Positions 10,236-19,256 of a stretch of 39,414 nucleotides of DNA are shown here, piece by piece. Positions within the stretch are counted from its first letter, which is position 1. The number at the start of each line of letters is the position of its first letter. A program made the translations under genes and the position numbers. Source of the stretch: Eimeria necatrix (lineage: Eukaryota > Apicomplexa > Conoidasida > Eucoccidiorida > Eimeriidae); the NCBI RefSeq assembly GCF_000499385.1, contig NW_013655129.1, positions 5,001-44,414 on the forward strand, written 5' to 3'. A model generated the notes under the pieces. It was given only the letters and a program-made list of their open reading frames with translations. It was not told the origin of the DNA and did no database searches.

Positions 10236-10888
10236 CGTTGGAAGAGACCACTGGTCCGGACTGCACGATGCTGCAGCGCCTCAGCGACGACTTGCTGCTG
10301 TCCGTGCTGCTGCTGCTGCCCCCCCTCGAGCTGGCAGCTTCTATTCCTTTGGTGTGTCGGCGGCTGCGTCGTGTGTCTGCATGCATGTACTTGTGGCAGC
10401 AGGTGCTGCGGCCTGCTGCAGCACGAGCGGGCAGCAGCAGCAGCAGCAGCAGCAGCAAGGCGGCCTCCAGGCACGCCTTCATCGCGCAGTGCAGGGAGGA
10501 AGTGCAGCGGAAGAAGCTGCGGTCGCAGCTGCTGCAGCAGCAGCAGGAACAGCTGCTGCTGCTGCAGCAGCAACAGGAACAGCAGCAGCAGTGGTTCGGC
10601 ACTCCCAAGAAGCGCCGACTCGACAGCAGCAGCAGCAGCAGCAGCAGCAGCGAGATCGACGAGGCCCTCGTGCAGTTCGCGGAAATGCAGGCTGCGATGC
10701 AGCTGCAGGAGCAGCAGCAAGAGCGTCTGCAGCAGCAGCAGCAGCAGCAGCGGCTGCAGGAGCAGCAGCGGCTGCTGCACAAGGAGCGCAGCCCCGGCCA
10801 GCAGGCTTCTGAGCAGCAGCAGCAGCAGCAGCCCGCAGCAGCAGGCCGCGAGTCGCCGCCGCCGCCGCAGCCCGCCGCAGCAGCAGCC

Positions 10889-10935
<47 letters not shown>

Positions 10936-11425
10936 CCACGTGTGCGCGGGCAGCCGCTGCAGCATCGCTGCCGTGGGGGCAGACCTCTACCGCTGCGCGG
11001 AAAGCGGGCTGCTGCACTGCTGCGGCTGGGGCTGCATGCGAATGGAAGCAGCAGGAGAAGTGGGGTTTGTGGTTTGTCCAGTTTCTGGAATAATGATGGA
11101 CTTGGCTGGCTGCCATGCTGCTGCTGCTGCTGCTGCAGCAGCAGAACAGGAGCTGCTGCGCCGGGGCGCGCTTTTGGGCGGCAGCAGCAGCGGCGCAGAG
11201 GCCGCTGCTGCTGCTGCTGCTGCTGCTGCTGCGGCCCAGAGGCGCCGCAGGGGAGCGGCGCTGCTCCGCGAACTCGCCGGCCTGCTGCAGCAGCAGCAAG
11301 CAGCAGCAGCAGCAGCAGCAGCAGACGAAGACGAAGAAGCCGAGGCTACAGATCTTTTTGGCGAGTCCGCCATGGCAACTCTGTGGTGCTGCGAGGGAGA
11401 CAGGGGGAGGCAGGCAGACCGGTAA
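10064..11425 (+). CDS. F-box protein with C-terminal Cys-rich module (3' end unresolved)
   Basis: The frame gives 453 aa from the tandem ATGs at 10064. Residues about 70-115 form an F-box (MLQRLSDDLLLSVLLLLPPL, then LVCRRLRRVSACMYLWQQVL), which would bind SKP1 as substrate adaptor of an SCF ubiquitin ligase. A Gln-rich coiled-coil-like middle contains the basic TPKKRR. About residues 290-350 carry a Cys-rich module with CAGSRC, YRC, HCCGWGC and CPVSG motifs, suggesting bound zinc; I do not recognise the family. Ser, Gln and Ala runs separate the parts. The TAA that ends the frame lies inside GG|TAAAAG: if CCG|GTAAAAG is a splice donor, the stop is intronic and the protein continues. A 120-bp duplication carrying this donor follows. 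The start is chosen as the first ATG after an Ala-rich non-family stretch; the ATG at 10271 is an alternative. Confidence 0.7.
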
Positions 11426-11567
11426 AAGCTGCTGCTGCTGCTGCTGCAGCAGCAGCTGCAGCTGCAGCAGCAGCTGCAGCAGCAGCAGCAGTTTTTACCG
11501 GTCTGGTGCTGCGAGGGAGACAGGGGGAGGCAGGCAGACCGGTAAAAGCTGCTGCTGCTGCTGCTGC
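11394..11567 (+). repeat. 54-bp direct repeat at 120-bp spacing with an ACCGGT inverted repeat
   Basis: Positions 11394-11447 are repeated exactly at 11514-11567. ACCGGTAAAA plus a CTG run at 11418 is answered by a CAG run plus TTTTTACCGGT ending at 11502, making an inverted repeat with arms of about 30 bases inside the direct repeat. ACCGGT occurs three times (11418, 11497, 11538). Each direct copy carries the donor-like CCGGTAAAAG that would end the F-box exon. Confidence 0.85.
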
Positions 11568-11905
11568 TGCAGCTGCAGCAGCAGCTGCAGCAGCAGCTGC
11601 AGCAGCAGCTGCAGCAGCAGCTGCTGCCGGGCCACGCAGTGGAGCTGCGGGCACCAGCAGCAGCTGCTGCTGCTGCCCGCATCTCGTGTGCTGCAGCTGC
11701 TGCAGTGGCAGCGAGTGCTGCGGCGCACTTCTGTGCTGCTGCTGGCTGCGCCGTGCGAGGTTGCGCGGTGTTGCTGCTGCTCAGCGTGCATGCGCTGCTG
11801 CAGCAGCAGCAACAGCAGCAGCAGCAACAGACTGAGCTCGAGAGGGGGCGAACTCTTTTGAACTCAAGAATTGGCGCCCCCAGTAACAACAGTAGCAGCA
11901 GCTAT

Positions 11906-11939
<34 letters not shown>

Positions 11940-12103
11940 GCAGGAAGAGCAGCAAGAGCACTGCAGGTTGTACTGTTTCAAGTGCGCTTTTGTCTAGAGT
12001 TGGAGCAGCAGCAGCAACGCTAGCTGCAGTAACAGCAGCAGCAACGCCAGCTGCAGCAACAGCAGCAGCAGTAAAGTAGGGAAGCTGCTGCTGGCAGCAG
12101 ACA
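11568..12103 (+). other. Probable 3' part of the F-box gene, exon structure unresolved
   Basis: CTG/CAG-rich DNA between two converging genes. One + strand frame over 11650-11780 reads like protein (LLLLPASRVLQLLQWQRVL, then RRTSVLLLAAPCEVA) and could be a further exon of the F-box gene; another frame over 11639-12076 runs on as Ala/Gln-rich sequence to a TAG. I cannot choose an acceptor. Confidence 0.35.
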
Positions 12104-12452
12104 TCACGAGGAGAGGCGCATGCTTCTCGCTGCCTCTATGATATCACACAGCTGAATTAACCTACTGTGCTGCTGCTGTTGCTGCTGTTGCTGCTGCTGC
12201 TGTTGCTGCTGCTGCTGTTGCTGCTGCTGCTGTTGCTGCTGCTGCTGTTGCTGACGGCGCACTGCAGCAACTGCTGCCTCTTGGCACAGCGACACGCAAA
12301 GTGTCGGGGAAAGAGAACCTGCACATGATGCTGTTGTGCTGCTGCTGCTGCTGCTGCTGCTGCTGCGGCTGTTTAGCAGCTCAACAACCTGCTGCAAATC
12401 CTTCTTCCTAATGGACGGACTGCAGCGGCCAATAAGGCAGCGCTGGAGCAGC

Positions 12453-12486
<34 letters not shown>

Positions 12487-12708
12487 AGTCGCTGGAGCTG
12501 CTGCTGCTCCTGGCCAGACTGAATACTTTGCTGAAACGGTGAGGCTGCACCAAATGCGCAAAGCAGCAGCAGCAGCAGCAGCAGCAAAAGCAGCAATCAG
12601 CTGCGGAAGACAGCAGCGCCACAGGAGACAGTAACAGCGGCACGGGAATAAAGGGAACTAGACGCAGCAAGATAGCAGCAGCGGAAGCAGCTAGCAGTTG
12701 AGCAACGT

Positions 12709-12750
<42 letters not shown>

Positions 12751-12907
12751 GTTACGGACTTGCAGGAGCCTGCTGTCAATGTTTGCTGCTTTAGTTGCTG
12801 TGGCCAGCAGCAGCAAACTGGAGGCAGCAAATCTCTGCCCCTCGTCGGCGCTGAAAGCCCGCAGCAGCGCGAGCTCGTCGATCTGCTGCAGCAGAGTTCC
12901 CGCTATC

Positions 12908-12938
<31 letters not shown>

Positions 12939-13120
12939 ACAGGATGTCCACGTCTTCAATGAGCAGCACAGCAGGAGTGCAGCGCCGCAGCGAAGCAAAG
13001 ACCGACAGCAGCTGCTTGTCTGCTGCAGCAACTTCTTTCCGCAGCAGATCAGCAGCAGACAGACGCACCAGCACGGCGCCTGCTGCAGCAGCTACGCAGC
13101 CGCACACGAACGACTTACCT

Positions 13121-13158
<38 letters not shown>

Positions 13159-13706
13159 GAGTCGCTGTTAGAGCGTGTGAAGCGTGCAGGCAGCTGCAAG
13201 TAGCGGAGGCCCGGGAACAGCAGCAGCAGCAAATATGCAGCTAGAAGCAGCACACAGAGCAGCAGCAGCAGGAAGAGAGGGAGCAGCCAGAGAGAAGCCA
13301 GAAGCAGAAAAAGCAGCAGCAAAAGAAAGCAAGCAGCTAGCAGCAGCTGCTGCTGCTAGCAGCAGCTGCTGCTGTGTGCTGACCTGAGCCCGAAGGCCCC
13401 TCGAGAACGCAACCAAGAGGTGCCGCCTGAAGCGCAGCAGCAGCTGCTGCAGCAGCAGCTGCAGCAGCAGCAGCACCGGAAGGAGTTGCTGCTGCTGCTG
13501 GAGCTGCTCTTATTTGCTGCTTAAATGGCCCCACAACTTCCCTTTTTAGCTGCTCCACTAATTGCTGCTGCCCCCACACAGCTTTCAGGCCCTGCCGGAC
13601 CCGCAAGCAGCAGCTGCCGCACCAGCACCTTTTGCTGCTGCAGCGGCCGTTGCTGCTGTCGCTGCTGCTGTGGCTGCTGCTCGTGCTGTCGCTGCTAGTC
13701 TCGCTT

Positions 13707-13750
<44 letters not shown>

Positions 13751-13957
13751 GTTGCTGCGGCGCGTGTAAGTGAGGTATGCCAGCCTCCCCTCTGCTGCTG
13801 GAGAAGCAGCAGCAGCAGCAAAGATCTCGTTTGCTGCTGCATCCTGCGGCGCCGACACAGGAGGCAGCAGCCGCTGCACACTGCCGACCCGCAGCAGCCG
13901 CACTGCTGACGGGCTGACAGAGAGCAGCGCCTGGCGCAAGTCTGCAGCAGACAACAC

Positions 13958-13998
<41 letters not shown>

Positions 13999-14105
13999 GG
14001 AGCTGCCGCTGCATGCAGTTCGTGACGGCAGCGCGCAGAAGACTGCGCAGGTCGGCTACAGAAAAGCCGCAGGTCCACAGAGCGCCAATGCTGCGCATGC
14101 ACATC

Positions 14106-14136
<31 letters not shown>

Positions 14137-14642
14137 TTGTTGCAGCGAGCACAAGAGGTGCAGCCAAGCAGGTTCCGGCAGAAGCAGCAGCAGCAGCAGC
14201 TGATTACTCACCTTGCGAGCCGGCGGATTTGTGTGGCCTCCGCAGCAGCTGCAGCTGTTGCAGCTCCTGGAGCTGCGGGAGCTGCTGCAATTGCTGCTGC
14301 TGCAGTTGTTGCAGCTGCTGCAGCTGCTGCAGCGCCAGCGTACATGCGGCGCAGCAGCAGCAGCAGCACTGCTGCTCGCTGCTGCTCCGAAAGAGAGTCT
14401 GACAGCGCTATAACTCGCTCTATAAGGAATGGCTGCAGCAGCTGCTGCCCCAGCAGCTCGGCCAGCCGCTGCCGCACTGGCAGCAAGCCTTTAGCAGCAG
14501 CAGCAGCAGCACTGCCAGCAGCAGCAGCAGCAGCCTCTGCTGCATCAAAAGGCACCATGACAAACACGGGGAGGCCTTCGCTGCTGCAGGTCGCCGCAAA
14601 CGCAGACAGCTGCTGCAGCAGCAGGCTCTTCAAGTTGACGCG

Positions 14643-14679
<37 letters not shown>

Positions 14680-14789
14680 GATGCCTGCAGCTGCAGCAAC
14701 GAATGCATGCCCTCCAATACAACAAAGACAGCCCCGCCGCCCGACAGCAGCAGACTCAGCTGTCGTTCTGTAATCGGCTCTTGCTGCTT

Positions 14790-14820
<31 letters not shown>

Positions 14821-14939
14821 CCTTGCTGCTGCTGCCGGGCAAGCTGCAGCAAACTCTTTCGAAAAAGAATTTGGCGCGCCCGCGCCTCTGCTATTATTGC
14901 TGATAGTTGGCGCTGCAGTGATAAGCCCCCTGCAGCAGC

Positions 14940-14977
<38 letters not shown>

Positions 14978-15112
14978 AGAGGGCCTCCGCTACACAGCAG
15001 CACAGTGCATGTGCTGCAGCGGGGCATTTCGCAGTAGCATCAAACTGCTGCTGAGGCTGCTGGCTGAGCTGCTGTTGAGTCTGCTGCTGCTTGCCTGCAC
15101 CGGAGCAGCAAG

Positions 15113-15162
<50 letters not shown>

Positions 15163-15259
15163 ACCGGAGGCAGCACACTACTGGCGTATAGACCTAAATT
15201 AACAGTCCGGGCGCCGCGGCCCTCAGCGGAGCCGCAGTTCTCAGCAATTGCCTCCTGGC

Positions 15260-15294
<35 letters not shown>

Positions 15295-15654
15295 TCCCCT
15301 GCTGCTGCTGCTGCTGCTGCTGCTGTTTGGCGGGGCAGCCAGGGAGCGTGTGCAGCCACAGCGCGGCAAAAGTGACGCACGCCTTGGCCTGCAGCACAAA
15401 CCCTAAACCCTAAACCCTAAACCCTAAACCCTAAACCCTAAACCCTAAACCCTAGATTCTACCATCTAGACGCCAGGCTTTCTGCTGCTAGGGGCCTCAA
15501 TAGGACCAGACAGCAGCAGCTAGCAGCAGCAGCAAAGCCACAGTGCTTGCAGCAGCAGCAGCAGTGGCAGCAGCAGCAGCAGTGGAAGCAGCTGCAGCAG
15601 TAGCAGGTGCCGCGGGCTCCAGAAACTCCAGCAGCAAATATAATAAGCAGCAAG

Positions 15655-15696
<42 letters not shown>

Positions 15697-16164
15697 TGCG
15701 GCTTGCCTGGTCCACATTCGATAAGGAATCCGTGGGGTGGGGCCTGACCACTGGCAGCAGCAGCAGCAGCAGCAGCAGATGCAGCAGCAGACGCAGCAGC
15801 AGACGCAGCAGCGGTTGCTTCTGCTGCTTCTCCTCTGATTGAACCAGCAGCTGCCGCTGCGCTTGCTGCTGTTGCTGCTTCCTTTCCGCTGGCCGTTGCT
15901 GCTGTTGCTGCTGCTGCCTCTGCAGCGGCTGCTGCTGCTGCTGCTGCAGCTTCTTTCAAGAATGTGAAGGCAAAGGCGTCCCGCAGCAGCAGCAGCAGAT
16001 GGTGCAGCTGCGTGTCTCTGCCTCCATGGCAGCAGCTGCAAATGCGGCGCAGCCACTGCTGCTGCTGCTGCTGCAGCAGCAGCACATAATCACCAAAGCC
16101 TTCGGGATGCAGCAGCAAAGAGGGCTGCTGACAAACAGTGGAGGCGAGCCGAGATATTGCTTCA

Positions 16165-16200
<36 letters not shown>

Positions 16201-16268
16201 CTTGTCACTGTTGCTGTTGAGGCCGCGTCTGGGCTGGAGGCTGCTGCTGCTGCTTCTGATTGCGCTGT

Positions 16269-16300
<32 letters not shown>

Positions 16301-16430
16301 GGGAGCAGACGCGGTGCCACCTGAAAGAATGTGAAGGCAGAAAGCTGCTGCCTCTGCTGCATCTGTTCTTGCTGCTGCTGCTGCTCACTGCTGCATCACT
16401 GTCACTGTCTGTGATACTGCCGCTGCTGCA

Positions 16431-16461
<31 letters not shown>

Positions 16462-16604
16462 TTGCTGCTGCTTCTAAGCTCAAGCCACTCGCCACCGGCT
16501 GCTGTTTCGACAGCAACTCTAGGGAGGAGCAGCTCTGCACCTGCGTGGGGTGGAGGGGCTGCTGCTGCAGCAGCAGCAGCAGCAGCAGCAACTTCACCTG
16601 CCAT
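12104..16604 (-). CDS. Two-domain AAA+ ATPase, PEX1/PEX6-like (five-exon model)
   Basis: Modelled exons: 16604-15707, 15388-14212, 14090-13384, 13118-12760 and 12544-12104. Phases agree throughout and give 1193 aa. D1 is degenerate: Walker A reads LIECGPGQGVRHFCRAVAAH (no Lys or Thr, residues about 293-312) and the Walker B position reads FVVLEGMHSLL (about 519-529). Its lid, TCGFSVADLRSLLRAAV, is followed by LSAADLRQALLSVSPSAVR, typical of D1-D2 linkers. D2 has VWGQQQLVEQLKREVVGPFK, Walker A GPSGSGKS (about 923-930, completed across an intron), Walker B AVLLIEDVDIL with E-D where D-E is usual, DSRLLQPHRFSKVF and a lid LCVSLCQEAAVAAVRR. An inactive D1 with a Walker-bearing D2 is typical of PEX6 and PEX1, which extract PEX5 from peroxisomes. 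NVL, AFG2 or CDC48 relatives are alternatives. Intron 1 would be GC-AG; the D2 donor at 12760 is GTCCGT. The start ATG is uncertain. Confidence 0.68.
12166..12253 (-). repeat. 15-bp minisatellite within the ATPase C-terminus
   Basis: GTTGCTGCTGCTGCT units recur about five times on the + strand. In the minus-strand reading this is a long Gln run made of mixed CAG and CAA codons, just before the last helix (LIQLCDIIEAARSMRLSS). CAA interruptions usually stabilise a CAG tract. Confidence 0.75.
15398..15453. repeat. Interstitial telomere-like array, (AAACCCT)8
   Basis: Eight perfect AAACCCT heptamers. In the ATPase gene model they lie in intron 1, ten bases from its acceptor, and read TTTAGGG on the sense strand. 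Such heptamers are a known component of repeat-rich Eimeria segments, so this is not evidence of a chromosome end. Confidence 0.95.
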
Positions 16605-17618
16605 TTCTGGATCACTGTGGGCAGGCAGCAAGAACAGGGGAGTGCTGCTGCTGCTTCGGCTGCCGTTGGCGGGCGTTGTTGCTGCAGTTGCTGCTATTGT
16701 TTCTGTTGCTGCTGCAGATCCTGCTGCTGCTTAAGCTGCAGCAAAAACTGTTGTTGCTGCCGGTTACCCAGGAAAACATGGGCTTGCTGCAGCACTTGCT
16801 GCTGCTGCCCTGCTCGCTGCTCAGCCTTCTGCTGCAGCCGCCCCGGGCCCAGATTTTCACATTTCAGGCAGCAGCAGCTAATTATTTAGGAAATAAAAGG
16901 CAAAGTTTATGAAATTACTTTGAAATTGACTTATTTAACCCCACGGGGCCCCCAGTTTCGAGGCCCCTGAGGGGCCCCCGGGGGCCCCTGCATGGGGCCC
17001 CCCGGGGTCGATGAGGTCAGCAGCAAAGCAGCAGAAGTCTATACAGCCGAGTATCTCTTCGTTTTCCAATTTTGATTATTTATATTTTCAAAATATTTAT
17101 TTTTTAATTTAATTGAAGTTCAATTACTTTCAGTTAAAATCTGCTGTCGCCTCAACAGCGGAAACAGTGTTCCGCAGCAGCCTTTCGGCGGCGCCCGCTC
17201 CTCGCTGGAAGGCTCGCCGCGACGCTAAACCCCAAACCCTAAACCCTAAACCCTAAACCCTAAACCCTGCACAGGAAAACCCTAATTGTATACACTAAAG
17301 TCGAAGAGAAAGCTGTTAAACGCGCCTTGCGGGCGCCCCCCTACACCCGGCTTTTCGAGCGGCTGAGGGTCACTCATCTGTTTCCCCTTCCCACTAACTT
17401 GGTTGCTGCTGCTGCAGCAGCAGCAGCAGCAGCTGCTGCTGCTGCTACTGGTGCGGCCATTCTGTTCCTCGCTGCTGCGCTGCTGCTGCTACTGCAGCCG
17501 CCGCCAATGTTGCCGCCCCTGCTGCTGGCACCACCTTTGCTGCACCCACGCTTGCCGGTGCCCTGCTGCTGCTGCTGCTGCTGCTGCTCTTGCTCCTCCC
17601 TCGGCCGTCAGAACAGCC

Positions 17619-17652
<34 letters not shown>

Positions 17653-17696
17653 AGCGGCAGCTGCGGGGCGCAGCCCCAGACCCCACAGTGTCTCAG
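16605..17696. other. Upstream region of the ATPase gene; no confident gene
   Basis: CTG-rich up to about 16850, AT-rich at 16870-16930, a third GGGGCCCC-word cluster at about 16940-17010, AT-rich at 17050-17140, the telomere-like array at 17227-17268, then CAG and CTG runs from 17400. Open frames on both strands here have no domain-like content. It could hold 5' UTR exons of the minus-strand ATPase. Confidence 0.45.
17227..17268. repeat. Interstitial telomere-like array, 6 units
   Basis: One AAACCCC unit followed by five perfect AAACCCT heptamers, in non-coding DNA upstream of the ATPase gene. Confidence 0.95.
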
Positions 17697-17838
17697 TGCA
17701 TGCACTCCGCGGAAATGCATGCAGACAATTTGCATGCACTCAGCAGCAGCCCCAAACCTTTTGCTGCTGCCCAGACCTTCTGCGCAAAAGTGCCTTTCCT
17801 GTGCATGCATCTAAATATATTTATTTTATACTTATGTA

Positions 17839-17888
17839 AATATAAATATATATATATAATATATATATAGATATATATATACATAAAC

Positions 17889-17931
<43 letters not shown>

Positions 17932-17937
17932 CTATAT
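17839..17937. repeat. TA dinucleotide-rich tract
   Basis: Almost only TA repeats with rare G or C interruptions, inside the TGCATGCA-bearing region. It should melt easily. Confidence 0.9.
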
Positions 17938-17972
17938 GTGTGTATGCGCGTGAGCACTTTGCATGCACGCAG

Positions 17973-17984
17973 GTGTACGTACAC
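17973..17984. promoter_or_regulatory. Palindrome GTGTACGTACAC, copy 3
   Basis: Identical to copies 1 and 2 and placed between two TGCATGCA motifs. A GTGTACAGACAC relative follows at 18057-18068. Confidence 0.45.
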
Positions 17985-18203
17985 CCGAGCAAAGCGTGCT
18001 GCTGCTCTGCGTGCTGCTGGAAGCAGCAGCAAAGTTGTGGGGTCTGCATGCACGGGGTGTACAGACACTGAGCTCTTCTGTGGCTCTGCATGCATGCGCG
18101 GCACTTCAGTTCAAATCATTTGCTGCTTCTGCCTTTCCCCAGCGCCCTCCCGCTGGCTGCAGCCCGAGCTGCCGCTGCTGCTGCTGCTGCTGCTGCCGCT
18201 GCC

Positions 18204-18235
<32 letters not shown>

Positions 18236-18335
18236 AGTTGCTGCCGTTGCTGCTCTTGCTGCTGCTGTTGCCCTGCTGCTGCTGCTGCTGCTGCTGCCGT
18301 TGCTGCTGCTGCTGCTGCTGCTGCAGCAGCAGCAG

Positions 18336-18658
18336 CTAGTTGGTGCCCTCCAGGGGCTCCTCGGGGTCATCCTTTGCATACAAAATGGCCTGCAGCTGCT
18401 CCACACTCAAAGCTGTTTGCCCCGGGGCTTCGCAGAGAATTTCAATTCTGCGGAGTTTGCCGTAGTAGAAGTCCCGCTCCAGCACGGCTTGCTGCAGCTC
18501 GCCCTGCAGCGTCTCCACTGCTGCTGCTGCTGCTGCTGCTGCTGCGTCTCCCCGCAGCCGCTGCTGCGAAGGCTGCTGCGGCTCCTGCTGCGCCTGCTGC
18601 TGCTGCTGCCGCTTCTGAGAGGCGCCCGCGCCCCCGCCGGAGCCCCCAGCCCCGGGCC

Positions 18659-18690
<32 letters not shown>

Positions 18691-18837
18691 ACGCGGCAGC
18701 GGGAGGACGCGTGTGCTGCTGCTGCAGGCTTGGCTGCTGCTGTTGAGGAGGCGTAGGCAGCAGCAGACGGCTTCTTGGGGGCCCCCTCGGGCCCCACGGG
18801 GGCCCACGCGGGGAAGGGGCCGATGCCGAGCTGAACA

Positions 18838-18900
<63 letters not shown>

Positions 18901-19044
18901 AGGCAAGAGGCAAAAAGCATGCAAACTAATGCACCTTTGTTCAACACCACGCACGGCAGCCGCAGGCCTGGCGCCAGCAGCAGGAGAAGCGAAGTGCACT
19001 AGCTGCAGCAACAGCAGCAGCATCATCAGCAGCAGCAGCATCAT

Positions 19045-19082
<38 letters not shown>

Positions 19083-19224
19083 CATCACCACCCCCACGGT
19101 CCCCACCACCACCCCCACCGCCACGTCACCACCCTCCCTATCCCCGCCATCCTCACTGCCACCCAACCCTTAGCAGCAGCAGCAGCAGCAGCAGCAGCAT
19201 CATCATCATCATCAGCAGCAGCAG

Positions 19225-19256
<32 letters not shown>

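Larger units (their letters stand above)
17697..18097. promoter_or_regulatory. Cluster of seven TGCATGCA motifs
   Basis: TGCATGCA occurs at 17697, 17716, 17731, 17802, 17960, 18045 and 18087 (the last as TGCATGCATGC). The region also holds GTGTACGTACAC at 17973 and GTGTACAGACAC at 18057. TGCATGC is an established cis-element type in apicomplexans and a target of ApiAP2 proteins. The cluster lies 1.1-1.5 kb upstream of the minus-strand ATPase start and 240 bp or more past the EB1 stop, so it most likely belongs to the ATPase promoter. Confidence 0.5.

Noticed and set aside
15398..17268. A chromosome end suggested by telomeric heptamers
   Set aside because: The arrays are short, internal and flanked by genes on both sides. 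Such interstitial heptamers are a known feature of repeat-rich Eimeria DNA.
18837..18950. FIYLFIYL membrane-like segment at the head of the EB1 exon 2 frame
   Set aside because: It is the translation of the (TTTA)n microsatellite in the intron; the acceptor TTCAG after it and the EB1 domain order show that it is not coding.
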